From a bacterium (GTDB lineage: Bacteria; ARS69), in the NCBI GenBank assembly GCA_025774805.1, contig JALGZR010000014.1, positions 54,609-118,608 on the forward strand: 64,000 nt of DNA, read 5' to 3'. Within the stretch, counting starts at the first letter, position 1. The number at the start of each line of letters is the position of its first letter. Below are positions 9,795 through 18,379 of the stretch, piece after piece. The notes beneath the pieces were generated by a model. It was not told where the DNA came from and did no database searches. It saw only the letters and a list, made by a program, of their open reading frames with translations. Made by a program: the position numbers and the translations under genes.

Positions 9795-11284
9795 CCGCCG
9801 GTCCGGAGGAACCCCAGCCGGTCGAGGATTCCCATCTTGGCGAGGAGGACCACCAGCACCAGGATCGGAGTCACGAATCGGATGATCAACGTCCAGGCCC
9901 GCGCGAGCGGGGTCCCCGCGTCTCCCAAGGAAAGGAACCCGGCCTCCCGGTCCGCGGGACGCAGGAGCCAGCCGGCGATGACCGCGATGATCAGCCCGCC
10001 GAGGGGAAGCATGTAGCGGGTGGTCAGGTTGTCGAAGAAGTCCATGAAGTCCCCCGAGACCGCCGACCCGAGGCCGAGCCCCCAGATCAGCGCCCCGAAC
10101 AGCCAGCTCGCCGCGGTGCGGGAGAAGCCGTGCTCGTCGACGAAGTAGGCGACGACCACCTCCAACAGGGAGAGACCGGACGACCACGCCGCAAACAGGA
10201 GGAGGAAGAAGAACGCGACTCCGAACAGCGTGCCTCCCGGCATGTCGAGGAAGAGGTCGGGGAGGGTCACGAAGACGAGTCCCGGGCCGGCGCCCGGCTC
10301 CATTCCGGCGGCGAAGACCACCGAGAAGATGACCATGCCCGCCAGGAGAGCAATGACCGTGTCGAGCACGGCCACCGTCACGCCGTCGCGCACGACGTAC
10401 GTGTCCCGCTTGAGGTAGGAGCCGTACGTGACCATCGCCCCCATCCCGAGGGAGAGCGTGAAGAACGCGTGTCCGAGCGCTTCCAGGATCGCCTCTCCGC
10501 TCAGCTTGGAGAAGTCGGGGCGGAACAGGAACTCGACCGACAGGGCCAGTCCGCCGGTGAGCCCCACGTAGACGAGGAGGAGGAGAAGGATCCCGACCAG
10601 CGCGGGCATGAGTCGCGAGCAGAGGAACTCGATCCCCTCGTGCACGCCGCGCGCGACCACCCCGATGACCAGAAGCATGAAGACCGAGTGCCAGAGAACC
10701 GAGAGAGCGGAGCTTCCGACCAGCGCCAAGAACGTCGCCTCCGCTCCGTCGGGACTGCGGGAAGTGATCCCCAGCGAGACGACCAGGAAGTGGATCGCCC
10801 AGCCCGCGACCACCGAGTAATAGGAGAGGATGAAGAATCCGGACCCCACGGCGAGGGTTCCGGTGAGGACGCTGAGGATCCGGCCTCCCGGCCCCCGGTG
10901 CCGCGTGAGGGCGCGCAGCGCCCCGAGCACGTCCTTTCCCCCCCGGCGGCCGATGATCAGCTCGGAGTACATGAGCGGAAGGCCGATCAGCAGGATGCAG
11001 CCCAGATAGACGAGGACGAAGGCACCCCCGCCGTACTCCCCGGTGATGTAAGGGAACTTCCAGATGTTGCCGAGCCCCACGGCGCTTCCGGACGCCGCCA
11101 GGACGAAGCCGAGCCGGGTGCCCCAGCGGGCGCGGGGCTTCGGGGAATCGGGTCCGCGATCCACTCCGCTCCCTCGCTTCGGACAGGAAGAGACGGCTCG
11201 CGACGGGAGAATCGCGAGAGAGAAAGCCACGTCCGCCGGAGGCTGTCGAGAGAAAAGCCGGTGCGCTCCGTCCGGGCCGGACAC
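9791..11284 (-). CDS. Sodium-dependent (SNF/NSS family) transporter
   Basis: TRLGFVLAASGSAVGLGNIWKFPYITGEYGGGAFVLVYLGCILLIGLPLMYSELIIGRRG; about 11-12 TM segments. The exact N-terminus may be the GTG encoding VDRGPDSPKPRARWGTRLGF. Confidence 0.9.
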   Translation of the reverse strand: MSGPDGAHRLFSRQPPADVAFSLAILPSRAVSSCPKRGSGVDRGPDSPKPRARWGTRLGFVLAASGSAVGLGNIWKFPYITGEYGGGAFVLVYLGCILLIGLPLMYSELIIGRRGGKDVLGALRALTRHRGPGGRILSVLTGTLAVGSGFFILSYYSVVAGWAIHFLVVSLGITSRSPDGAEATFLALVGSSALSVLWHSVFMLLVIGVVARGVHEGIEFLCSRLMPALVGILLLLLVYVGLTGGLALSVEFLFRPDFSKLSGEAILEALGHAFFTLSLGMGAMVTYGSYLKRDTYVVRDGVTVAVLDTVIALLAGMVIFSVVFAAGMEPGAGPGLVFVTLPDLFLDMPGGTLFGVAFFFLLLFAAWSSGLSLLEVVVAYFVDEHGFSRTAASWLFGALIWGLGLGSAVSGDFMDFFDNLTTRYMLPLGGLIIAVIAGWLLRPADREAGFLSLGDAGTPLARAWTLIIRFVTPILVLVVLLAKMGILDRLGFLRTGG

Positions 11285-11295
11285 TCGATGTCAGG

Positions 11296-13257
11296 TCAGC
11301 GTCGCCGCGAGCGGCTCTCCTTCGAGGATCCGCCCGCTTCCGCCGGATCGGCCCGATCCGTCTCCCCTTCGTGCGTCTCCGGTTCGCGCGTCTCCGACCC
11401 TTCCTCCGGCTCGTCCCTGATCTTCGGCTCGAGCTCGAAGACCGGCGCCCAGGTCGCGGGGCCGAGCACCCCGTCCCGGTACGTCAGCAGTTCTACCTGT
11501 TCGCTCTCGGGCCGAACCGGCCAGTGACGGCGGCGGCAGAGCGTCTGCACGATCTCCTCTCCGCTTCGCGCTCCCGCGTCGATCGTGAAGAGGAGCGCGG
11601 CCATCGCCCGGTACCCCTGAACGTGGAAGCGGGAGACCTCGCCCCGGGTCTCCTCCCAGATCGCGTCGCGGAGTCGGATCCGGAACTCCGAATCGGGATT
11701 GTCCGCCGACTCCACCGCGAAGACCGCTCCGTCGAGTGCGATGTTCCCCGGATCGAGTATGCGGGAGTCCATCCACCCACCGTTGCCCAAGAGTCTCCGA
11801 CCGAACTCGTAGAAGTCGAGCTGGGGGGCGAGGCGCTCCAGGCTGGCGACCCCGCCCGGCACGTAGACCGCGTCCACGCCCGCCTCGTCGATCCTCTCGA
11901 TCAGGTGGCGGAAGTCGGAGTCCTCCGGGTCGAACGCGATCGAGATCGAGACCCGTCCGCCGCGCTCCTCCACGGCGGAGCGGAACTTCGCCTCGAACTC
12001 GGCGGACATTCCGTCCCTGGGAACGAGGACCCCGAAGCTCCGATAGCCGAGCTCGTTCATCGAGAACTCGGCGAGGGGCACGGCCAGCTCCTCGGGATCC
12101 GGCGCCAGGGTCTGAACGGCCGGTCCGATCTCGGAGAGCCTCGGGTCGGTGGCGATCGGCGTGATGAGCGGCACGCCCAGGGTCTGGGCGATCCCGCCCG
12201 CCGCGATGCTGGTGACGCTCAGGAGCGGTCCGACGATCGCGTCCGCCCCGTCTTCGAAAACCGCGTCCCGCGCGGCGCGCATCGCGGTCAGGAGATCGCC
12301 TTCCGTGTCGCGGACCGCGAGCCGGATCGACAGGCGAGCGGCGGAGTCGCCCTGATTCCGATCGGCGAGCGCGATTCGGGCGCCCAGGAGGAAGGAACGA
12401 CCGAACATCTCGAAGCGTCCCTGGAGGGGAGCGAGCAGAGCGATCGTAAACTCCTCGGCCGCTCCCTCGTCCGGCTCCTCGCGGAGGACCCGCGCTCCGA
12501 TCTCCCGGATCCGAGGATCGGGGGAGTCGAGGACACGGCGCGCGGCGCGCCGGGCGGACGCCGCTCGGCCCGCCGCCGCGTCCCGTTCGGCGATCTCGAT
12601 CCAGAGGAAGCCGGCGGCCGCACCGATCCCGGGATCGCGGACGAGTCGACGGAGAGTCCGCTCGTCGGCGGACTCCGCCGCCCGCCGGAGACCGCCCGCC
12701 CGGGTCTTCCGGCCCTCCTCGTCGCTTCGATCCCATGCGATCAACCGCGCCCGGAGCGACTCGGCGGAGTTCCCCCGCTCTTCCCGGATCTCCGCGATCT
12801 CGTCGAAGGCCTTCGGGGCGAGCTCCGCTCCCCCCTCGACTCCGGAGATCCGGTAGTACTGCACCAGGGACTCCTCGAGCGTCGCCCTCGGCACTCCGGC
12901 GCGGGCCTCGGCCGCCAGCAGTCGAGCGGCGACGAGATCGTGCTCGGCGGGCGAACTCCAGGCGTCGTCCGGAACGGACGCGAAAAGCTCCCGGGCCGCG
13001 CCGAGATCTCCCGACTCGACGAGCTCGGTGATCTCCTCCCCGGGTGACTTCGGGAGCTCCGGGACGGGACGCGACGTCGAGGTGGGCGCTTCCGTCGGCT
13101 CGATCCGCGGGGAGGGAGCCGGAGCGGCACAGGCACCCAGGAAGAACGCGAGAGGGAGGGCGACCCGGAGACCGCGGAGGCCGGGACCGCGAGGCGCGGG
13201 GACAACCTGCCGCCTCGATGTCGCCGCAGAGAGTCGCCGCGATTGCGGGGAAGTCAT
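11296..13257 (-). CDS. LpoA-like lipoprotein (penicillin-binding-protein-activator family; periplasmic-binding fold)
   Basis: Start MTSPQSRRLSAATSRR...LRVALPLAFFLGACAAPAPS lipobox; helical N-terminal half; IALLAPLQGRFEMFGRSFLLGARIALADRN; IVGPLLSVTSIAAGGIAQTLGVPLITPIAT. Confidence 0.75.
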   Translation of the reverse strand: MTSPQSRRLSAATSRRQVVPAPRGPGLRGLRVALPLAFFLGACAAPAPSPRIEPTEAPTSTSRPVPELPKSPGEEITELVESGDLGAARELFASVPDDAWSSPAEHDLVAARLLAAEARAGVPRATLEESLVQYYRISGVEGGAELAPKAFDEIAEIREERGNSAESLRARLIAWDRSDEEGRKTRAGGLRRAAESADERTLRRLVRDPGIGAAAGFLWIEIAERDAAAGRAASARRAARRVLDSPDPRIREIGARVLREEPDEGAAEEFTIALLAPLQGRFEMFGRSFLLGARIALADRNQGDSAARLSIRLAVRDTEGDLLTAMRAARDAVFEDGADAIVGPLLSVTSIAAGGIAQTLGVPLITPIATDPRLSEIGPAVQTLAPDPEELAVPLAEFSMNELGYRSFGVLVPRDGMSAEFEAKFRSAVEERGGRVSISIAFDPEDSDFRHLIERIDEAGVDAVYVPGGVASLERLAPQLDFYEFGRRLLGNGGWMDSRILDPGNIALDGAVFAVESADNPDSEFRIRLRDAIWEETRGEVSRFHVQGYRAMAALLFTIDAGARSGEEIVQTLCRRRHWPVRPESEQVELLTYRDGVLGPATWAPVFELEPKIRDEPEEGSETREPETHEGETDRADPAEAGGSSKESRSRRR

Positions 13258-13262
13258 GCCGG

Positions 13263-13745
13263 TTAGGTCCAGAGCTTGCCGAACTCCTCGGGATCCATGT
13301 CCTCGAGGGCGCGTTGGAGCTCCTCCATCGACTGCTGGGTGGCCACTTCCCCGCCCTCCTCCTCGTCGCGGAGGAGCTCCTCCTTGACGAAGATGGGCGA
13401 GCGCGTCCGCAGTGCGAGGGCGATGCAGTCCGAAGGCCGGGCGTCGATCGACAGGAGCTCCTTCTCCCGCTCGAGAAAGACCCGCGCGAAGTAGGTCTTG
13501 TCCTGCAGATCGATGATGGCGATTTTCGGGACCTTCGCATTGAGCCCTTCGATCACCGTCCGCAGGAGATCGTGCGTGAGGGGGCGCTGGAACTCCCGCT
13601 GGGCGAGCACGATCGCGATGGCGCTCGCCTCGGAGGGGCCGATCCAGATGGGCAGCATCCGCGAGCCGTCCTTCTCCTTCAGAAGAACAACCGGAGTGTG
13701 GGTCCGCTCGTCGATGGCCAGCCCGGAAACGGTCATCTCGATCAC
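13263..13745 (-). CDS. Bifunctional nuclease family protein (DUF151)
   Basis: VIEMTVSGLAIDERTHTPVVLLKEKDGSRMLPIWIGPSEASAIAIVLAQREFQRPLTHDLL...SIDARPSDCIALALRTRSPIFVKEELL; GTG start overlapping the upstream stop. Confidence 0.92.
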   Translation of the reverse strand: MIEMTVSGLAIDERTHTPVVLLKEKDGSRMLPIWIGPSEASAIAIVLAQREFQRPLTHDLLRTVIEGLNAKVPKIAIIDLQDKTYFARVFLEREKELLSIDARPSDCIALALRTRSPIFVKEELLRDEEEGGEVATQQSMEELQRALEDMDPEEFGKLWT

Positions 13746-14962
13746 GGCGAGCTCTCCTCGGTCGCGTCCCCGGTCGCGGCGGCGCGCTCCTCGGGCGCGG
13801 GCACCGGGATCGTGTCTTCGGACGAGGTAAGCATCCACTGGGCCGACTGCGCAAGTTCCGAGTCGGGGAAGCGCTCGGTGACCGTCCGGAACGCGGTGGC
13901 GGCTCCCTCGGGATCGTCGAGCTCCTCGCTCCGGAGGAACCCGATCATGAACCAGGCCGCCGCGGCCTGCTCGTCTCCAGGATATCGCTCCAAGAGTTCC
14001 TCATAAAGGGCGACGCGGCGGGAGGCATCGGTCTCCGTCTGCGCTCTCCGGAAGAGTTCTTCCGCCGTGGGAGCCTCCGGCTCGTGCACCACGACCCCGT
14101 ACCTCGTCCGCAGCTCGGCGAGGAGCTCCGGCAGGCCGGACGTGCTCCGCGCCCGGACGATTCGCCCTCGAACGTCCTCGCGGACCTCCTCGAACGGACG
14201 CTGGCGCGCCTCCCGGATCTCCTCCACCCGGAGGAGGAGGTATCCGAGGGAGATCTCGATCACCTCGCTGAGCTCGCCCGCCTCCAGAGAGAAGGCGGCT
14301 TCGTGGAACTCGGGATGGTTGCCGATCCAGGCGACGGCTTTGCCGCGGCGGACCCAGTCGGGCAGCAGACCCGCGGCCCGATTGATGATCCCCTTCTCGT
14401 TGAGCGTGCCGCAGGCCTGCTTGAACGGCATGGCTCCGTCTTCCACCACCTCTCGGGTCCGGGCCACGGTCTGCTCGTTGGAGTTCAAGAGAATCCGAAC
14501 GCGAAGCACCCGCTCGGTCCGGTAGTCCTCCCGGTGAGCCTCGTAGAACTCCTTCAGTTCCGACTCGGAGGGCTTGGTGAGCTCCTCCTGCTTCCGGTCG
14601 AGGAAGGCCTGCACGAGAACCTGCCGGCGCTGGCTCTCGAGGATTCGACGCACCTCCTCGTCCCGCTCCATCCCCTCGTCGCGGGCGGCCCGGTAGAGGA
14701 CTTCCTCCTCGATCATCTGGTCGAGCAGGCGACGGCGACCGAGGTCCGTGGAGTAGCCGGACCTCGCCTGCAGGGGAAGGGAGGCGAGGCGGGCGGTCAC
14801 TTCCGATTCCCGGATGAGGGTCCCGTCGATCTCCGCGAGTACGGGGCTCTCGTCGGAGGGCGCTCCGTTCCCCCCCGGGCCGCAACCGGCTCCGCCGAGG
14901 ATCGCCGCGAGCAGCCATCCGGTCGGCGCACGTCTCGATCGGAAGGAGAGCCTAGCCTGCAT
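13742..14962 (-). CDS. PpiC/SurA-type peptidyl-prolyl cis-trans isomerase lipoprotein with C-terminal TPR-like tail
   Basis: LLAAILGGAGCGPGG lipobox; IDGTLIRESEVTARL; YRTERVLRVRILLNSNEQTVARTREVVEDG...DWVRRGKAVAWIGNHPEFHEAAFSLEAGELSEVIEISLGYLLLRVEEIREARQRPFEEVREDVRGRI. Confidence 0.85.
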   Translation of the reverse strand: MQARLSFRSRRAPTGWLLAAILGGAGCGPGGNGAPSDESPVLAEIDGTLIRESEVTARLASLPLQARSGYSTDLGRRRLLDQMIEEEVLYRAARDEGMERDEEVRRILESQRRQVLVQAFLDRKQEELTKPSESELKEFYEAHREDYRTERVLRVRILLNSNEQTVARTREVVEDGAMPFKQACGTLNEKGIINRAAGLLPDWVRRGKAVAWIGNHPEFHEAAFSLEAGELSEVIEISLGYLLLRVEEIREARQRPFEEVREDVRGRIVRARSTSGLPELLAELRTRYGVVVHEPEAPTAEELFRRAQTETDASRRVALYEELLERYPGDEQAAAAWFMIGFLRSEELDDPEGAATAFRTVTERFPDSELAQSAQWMLTSSEDTIPVPAPEERAAATGDATEESSP

Positions 14963-15131
14963 TTCTCACCGGGCTCGTCGCGAGGCTGCGGAGAGTCGTG
15001 CCTGGCGAGGAGATGGGGGACCTTCGCCCGAGGCGGGGCCGTCGCCCCGTCGCAGGGCGGAAGCTCCGCAGCGACGAAGCCAGGCGCGGCATCGCCGCTG
15101 CCGCAGCAGAGGCTGGTGAGGTATGCAGGCT
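14954..15131 (+). repeat. Dispersed intergenic repeat, full copy A (178 bp, terminal inverted repeats)
   Basis: AGCCTGCATTTCTCACCGGGCTCGTCGCGAGGCTGCGG...CCGCTGCCGCAGCAGAGGCTGGTGAGGTATGCAGGCT; aligns over its length to 18380-18583 and 59970-60147. Confidence 0.9.
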
Positions 15132-15133
15132 GG

Positions 15134-15880
15134 TCACGCTTCCGTGTCCCCCTCGACGCTCTCGGCGCCGCCTTCCCCGCCGGTGTCGTTCTCTTGGCTT
15201 TTCTCGGTGTCGGAGGCTCCGGCCGCGGCGGTCGACTCCTTCTCGCGGGCCTTCGTCTCCGCCTCCTCGCGAGCCTTCCGCCGCGCCTCCGCCTTCGCGA
15301 TGGCGATGCGGGCCGCCTCCTCGGCCTCCCGCTCTCGCGTGGCCCGGGCCTCGGCTTCGGCGCGCGCCGCCTCTTCGGCCGCCTCGAGCTTCGCCTGGTG
15401 CCCCGCCTCGCGGGTCACCGCGCCCTCCTTGGTCCCTCCCTTCTGGTCCACGAAGAGCTTGATCCGCGTGTCTACGTCGGGATGGACCGCCAGGGGAATC
15501 TCGAAGACTCCGAGTCGCTTGATCGGGGTGTCGAGCTGGATCCGTCGGCGATCGACCTCGAGCCCGGCCATCCGGAGGAGGATCCCGACGTCCTTCGACG
15601 TCACGGCTCCGAACGCCTTTCCCTCTCGTCCTATCTTGAGTGTGGTGAAGAGCTCGTGGTCGGCGAGGAACTCCCGGACCTTCTCGGCCTCCCGCCGGCC
15701 CTTCCGATCGTGGATCTCGCCCAGCTTGCCCTCCTCCTCGAGAGCGCGGAGGTTGCCGGGGGTGGCGGGGACCGCCAGGCGACGCGGCATGAGATAGTTG
15801 CGCGCGTAACCCGCCGCGACGTCGATCCGGTCTCCTCGCGCTCCGAGTCCGGCCACGTCCATCGTGAGTATCAACTTCAT
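15134..15880 (-). CDS. rplI: 50S ribosomal protein bL9 with about 90-aa charged C-terminal extension
   Basis: MKLILTMDVAGLGARGDRIDVAAGYARNYLMPRRLAVPATPGNLRALEEE; extension KLEAAEEAARAEAEARATREREAEEAARIAIAKAEARRKAREEAETKAREKES... Confidence 0.95.
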   Translation of the reverse strand: MKLILTMDVAGLGARGDRIDVAAGYARNYLMPRRLAVPATPGNLRALEEEGKLGEIHDRKGRREAEKVREFLADHELFTTLKIGREGKAFGAVTSKDVGILLRMAGLEVDRRRIQLDTPIKRLGVFEIPLAVHPDVDTRIKLFVDQKGGTKEGAVTREAGHQAKLEAAEEAARAEAEARATREREAEEAARIAIAKAEARRKAREEAETKAREKESTAAAGASDTEKSQENDTGGEGGAESVEGDTEA

Positions 15881-15891
15881 GAGCTCTGTCC

Positions 15892-16860
15892 CTATCCCTT
15901 CCTTTGGATGTCGTCGCCCGAGGTGGGAGGCCGGGTCGAGAGGGAGTCTCCCCCCGGCTCGGATCCGCCGAGGCGCCGGAAGTCCGCCCACGTGTCGAAC
16001 AGCCCCAACCCCAACGTCGTCGCGAGAAAGACGGGGAGGAAGAGCACGATCCCCGCGACCACCATGCCGATGTGCCACGGTCGCCGCCAGCCTCCGCGGC
16101 CCATCCAGTGCCACTCGATGGCGAGACCCCGGATGGCGTAGACGAGGCCGGTCCCCGAGATCAGATTCCACCCGGCGGTGCGGACCGCCGCGGAGCCCCC
16201 GCCCCCGGGGAACAACACCATCACGAGCCCTCCGATCAGCAGCCCGACGACCCGATCGGGGACGTCGAACCGGGAGAAGCGTCCGAGGGGAGCGAAGCCC
16301 CCACCCTGGAAGACGCGGCGGGCCACCGTCCAGGCGACGACGAGAGTCACCCAGAACCAGACCGCCTCCGAGGCGACCCAGGTCTGGCGAAGCACCTGAA
16401 CGGCCACCGTCAGGCTCTTCGAGAGCTCGGCCAGCTGCTCCGCGGGAACGTCTCCCTGTCGGGCCGATTCGGCCACGATCCCCGCCAGCGACTCCTCGAG
16501 CTCCGCCGGAAAGGGATCGAAGCCCGTGATCGCCAGGTAGATCATCCAGACCGCATAGGGTCCGGCCCCTCCGGCCAGGGCGACCGCCGGACGCACTCCC
16601 CGTTGGAGCATTGCCCAGGTGACGGGTCCGGAGAGGGCTCCCGCCACGTAGGCGGCGCTCCCCTCGGTGCCGACTGCGGCGATCGCGACTCCCCCGGGAA
16701 GCATCGCGAGCGCCCATCCCCCGATTCCGGCGCGAACGGCCGCGGCCAGCGCAGTCACCGGAATCAGCAGAGTGGCGAGAACTCCCAGCAAAGGGGCTCT
16801 CCCGGCCATCGAGATCGCGAGAGCCGTCCCCAGCGCGAGTCCTGCGAGACGTCGATCCAT
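15892..16860 (-). CDS. DUF2232-family (YybS-like) integral membrane protein
   Basis: Multi-TM protein located between rpsR and rplI; ...GRFSRFDVPDRVVGLLIGGLVMVLFPG...LVYAIRGLAIEWHWM. Confidence 0.75.
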   Translation of the reverse strand: MDRRLAGLALGTALAISMAGRAPLLGVLATLLIPVTALAAAVRAGIGGWALAMLPGGVAIAAVGTEGSAAYVAGALSGPVTWAMLQRGVRPAVALAGGAGPYAVWMIYLAITGFDPFPAELEESLAGIVAESARQGDVPAEQLAELSKSLTVAVQVLRQTWVASEAVWFWVTLVVAWTVARRVFQGGGFAPLGRFSRFDVPDRVVGLLIGGLVMVLFPGGGGSAAVRTAGWNLISGTGLVYAIRGLAIEWHWMGRGGWRRPWHIGMVVAGIVLFLPVFLATTLGLGLFDTWADFRRLGGSEPGGDSLSTRPPTSGDDIQRKG

Positions 16861-16936
16861 GGCGCCACCCCGTCCTCCGCGATCCCCGGTTCCGTACCCG
16901 CCTGCGGGCCCGTTCCGAGGGCCGTGGCCCTCCGAC

Positions 16937-17161
16937 CTACTGGTAATGGTCGCTCGTGTACGGGAGCAGGGCGAGGTACCGCGCTCTCTTGATGGCCGTC
17001 GTCAGGCTCCGTTGGTGGTACGCGCTCGTGCCCGTGATCCGGCGGGGCACGATCTTTCCCCGGTCGGTGACGTACCGCTTGAGCCGCTCCACGTCCTTGT
17101 AGTCGACGACGGCGATCTTCTCGAGGGTGAACCGGCAGACCTTGCGCCGTCTCTCTCTCAT
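16937..17161 (-). CDS. rpsR: 30S ribosomal protein bS18
   Basis: [74 protein letters not shown]. Confidence 0.97.
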   Translation of the reverse strand: MRERRRKVCRFTLEKIAVVDYKDVERLKRYVTDRGKIVPRRITGTSAYHQRSLTTAIKRARYLALLPYTSDHYQ

Positions 17162-17178
17162 GTCTTCGTTCCTCCTCG

Positions 17179-17217
17179 CGGTGGCGTTTCCCCGACGCCG
17201 CCGGGGGAACGCCACCG
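17179..17217 (-). other. Inverted repeat / stem-loop between ssb and rpsR
   Basis: cggtggcgtttcccc-gacgccgcc-gggggaacgccaccg, near-perfect 14-bp arms; no U-tract. Confidence 0.6.
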
Positions 17218-17246
17218 CGCGTCCGCTCGATGCAATCGAGATCGGA

Positions 17247-17690
17247 TCAGAAGGGAAGATCGTCCGCCGGGAGACCCTCTCCGGGCGACCCGCCCGGCTC
17301 GCCTCCCGGTTCGGCCGGACCGGATCCCGCCCCGGCGTACGCCGGCGCCTCCTCCCCCGAGCGAGTGCGCTCGAGGAACTGGATCCGGTCGGCAACGATC
17401 TCGATGGTACTGCGCCTCTGACCGTCGTCCGCCTCCCAGGATCGGCTCTGCAGCCTTCCCTCGACCAGGACGGGGCTTCCCTTGTGCAACGAGTCCCCGC
17501 ACCGTTCGGCGAGCTGCCGCCAGGCGACGACGTTCACGTAGCACGTGTCGTCCTTCCACTCGCCCGAGGTGACGTCTTTGTAGCGCCGGTTCGAGGCGAG
17601 CCGCAGGTTCGCGACGGCCGCCCCGCTCGGGATGTACCGGACCTCGGGGTCCTGGGTCAGGTTGCCGGTGATCAGGACTCGGTTCAGCAT
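17247..17690 (-). CDS. ssb: Single-stranded DNA-binding protein
   Basis: [39 protein letters not shown]...acidic tail ending DDLPF. Confidence 0.96.
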   Translation of the reverse strand: MLNRVLITGNLTQDPEVRYIPSGAAVANLRLASNRRYKDVTSGEWKDDTCYVNVVAWRQLAERCGDSLHKGSPVLVEGRLQSRSWEADDGQRRSTIEIVADRIQFLERTRSGEEAPAYAGAGSGPAEPGGEPGGSPGEGLPADDLPF

Positions 17691-17706
17691 GGGGAGACGG
17701 AGATCT

Positions 17707-18249
17707 CTACTCACGGGATTCCTCCTCTCCCACGCCGGGGGTCGGGGCCTCGATCGCGGCCGCGGCTTCGACCGGCTCCTCGTCGCCGGCGGCGGATTCA
17801 CCCGCCGTCGGCTCGGTCTCGCCGGTCGGAGTCGGCGGAGCCGACTCCGAGGGCGCCGGTCGAGGCCGGTCGCCCGCGGCTCGATCCCCAGGCCTCCGGT
17901 CGCGGGAGTCTCGGGTGGTTCGCTCCTCGGACTCGCTCACCTGGCCGATGTAGTCGAGCGGGGTTCCCTCGTCTCGAATGACGAGCGCTCGCAACACGTT
18001 CTCGTTCAGCTTGTACCAGCGATCCAGCTCGGGGAGCGCCCCGGGTTCGAGGTCGAAGCGCAGGATGTGGTAGATCCCTTCGGAATGATCTTGGATGGGA
18101 TAGGCGAGGCGACGGCGGCCCCACTCCTTTTCGGCCGTGATCTCACCGCCCTGCGAGGCGATGAACTCCTTGACCCGGCTCACCTCCTCCTGGATTTGCG
18201 GTCCGTCGAGAGACGGGACCAGGACGAAGGTCGTCTCGTAAGCACGCAT
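17707..18249 (-). CDS. rpsF: 30S ribosomal protein bS6 with long Pro/Glu-rich C-terminal extension
   Basis: MRAYETTFVLVPSLDGPQIQEEVSRVKEFIASQGGEITAEKEWGRRRLAYPIQDHSEGIYHILRFDLEP...LRALVIRDEGTPL. Confidence 0.94.
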   Translation of the reverse strand: MRAYETTFVLVPSLDGPQIQEEVSRVKEFIASQGGEITAEKEWGRRRLAYPIQDHSEGIYHILRFDLEPGALPELDRWYKLNENVLRALVIRDEGTPLDYIGQVSESEERTTRDSRDRRPGDRAAGDRPRPAPSESAPPTPTGETEPTAGESAAGDEEPVEAAAAIEAPTPGVGEEESRE

Positions 18250-18318
18250 GCGCGGATTCCTCCCGGAACGGCTCTCCGCGAGCCGGTCATGCGATGGTTT
18301 CGGTCGAGCGAGTCGAGC

Positions 18319-18347
18319 AGTGTATCGACCCCCCCGATCCCGGTCAA
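18319..18347 (-). promoter_or_regulatory. Sigma70-type promoter upstream of rpsF: TTGACC-17-TACACT
   Basis: Minus strand TTGACCGGGATCGGGGGGGTCGATACACT, about 70 nt upstream of the rpsF start. Confidence 0.65.
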
Positions 18348-18379
18348 GCCCGGAACCGGCACTCCTTACCCGGCCTCCT

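Noticed and set aside
14954-15131. Repeat copies as CRISPR or ribosomal-leader elements
   Set aside because: No regularly spaced direct repeats/spacers, no cas genes, and copies occur at unrelated loci, so neither applies.
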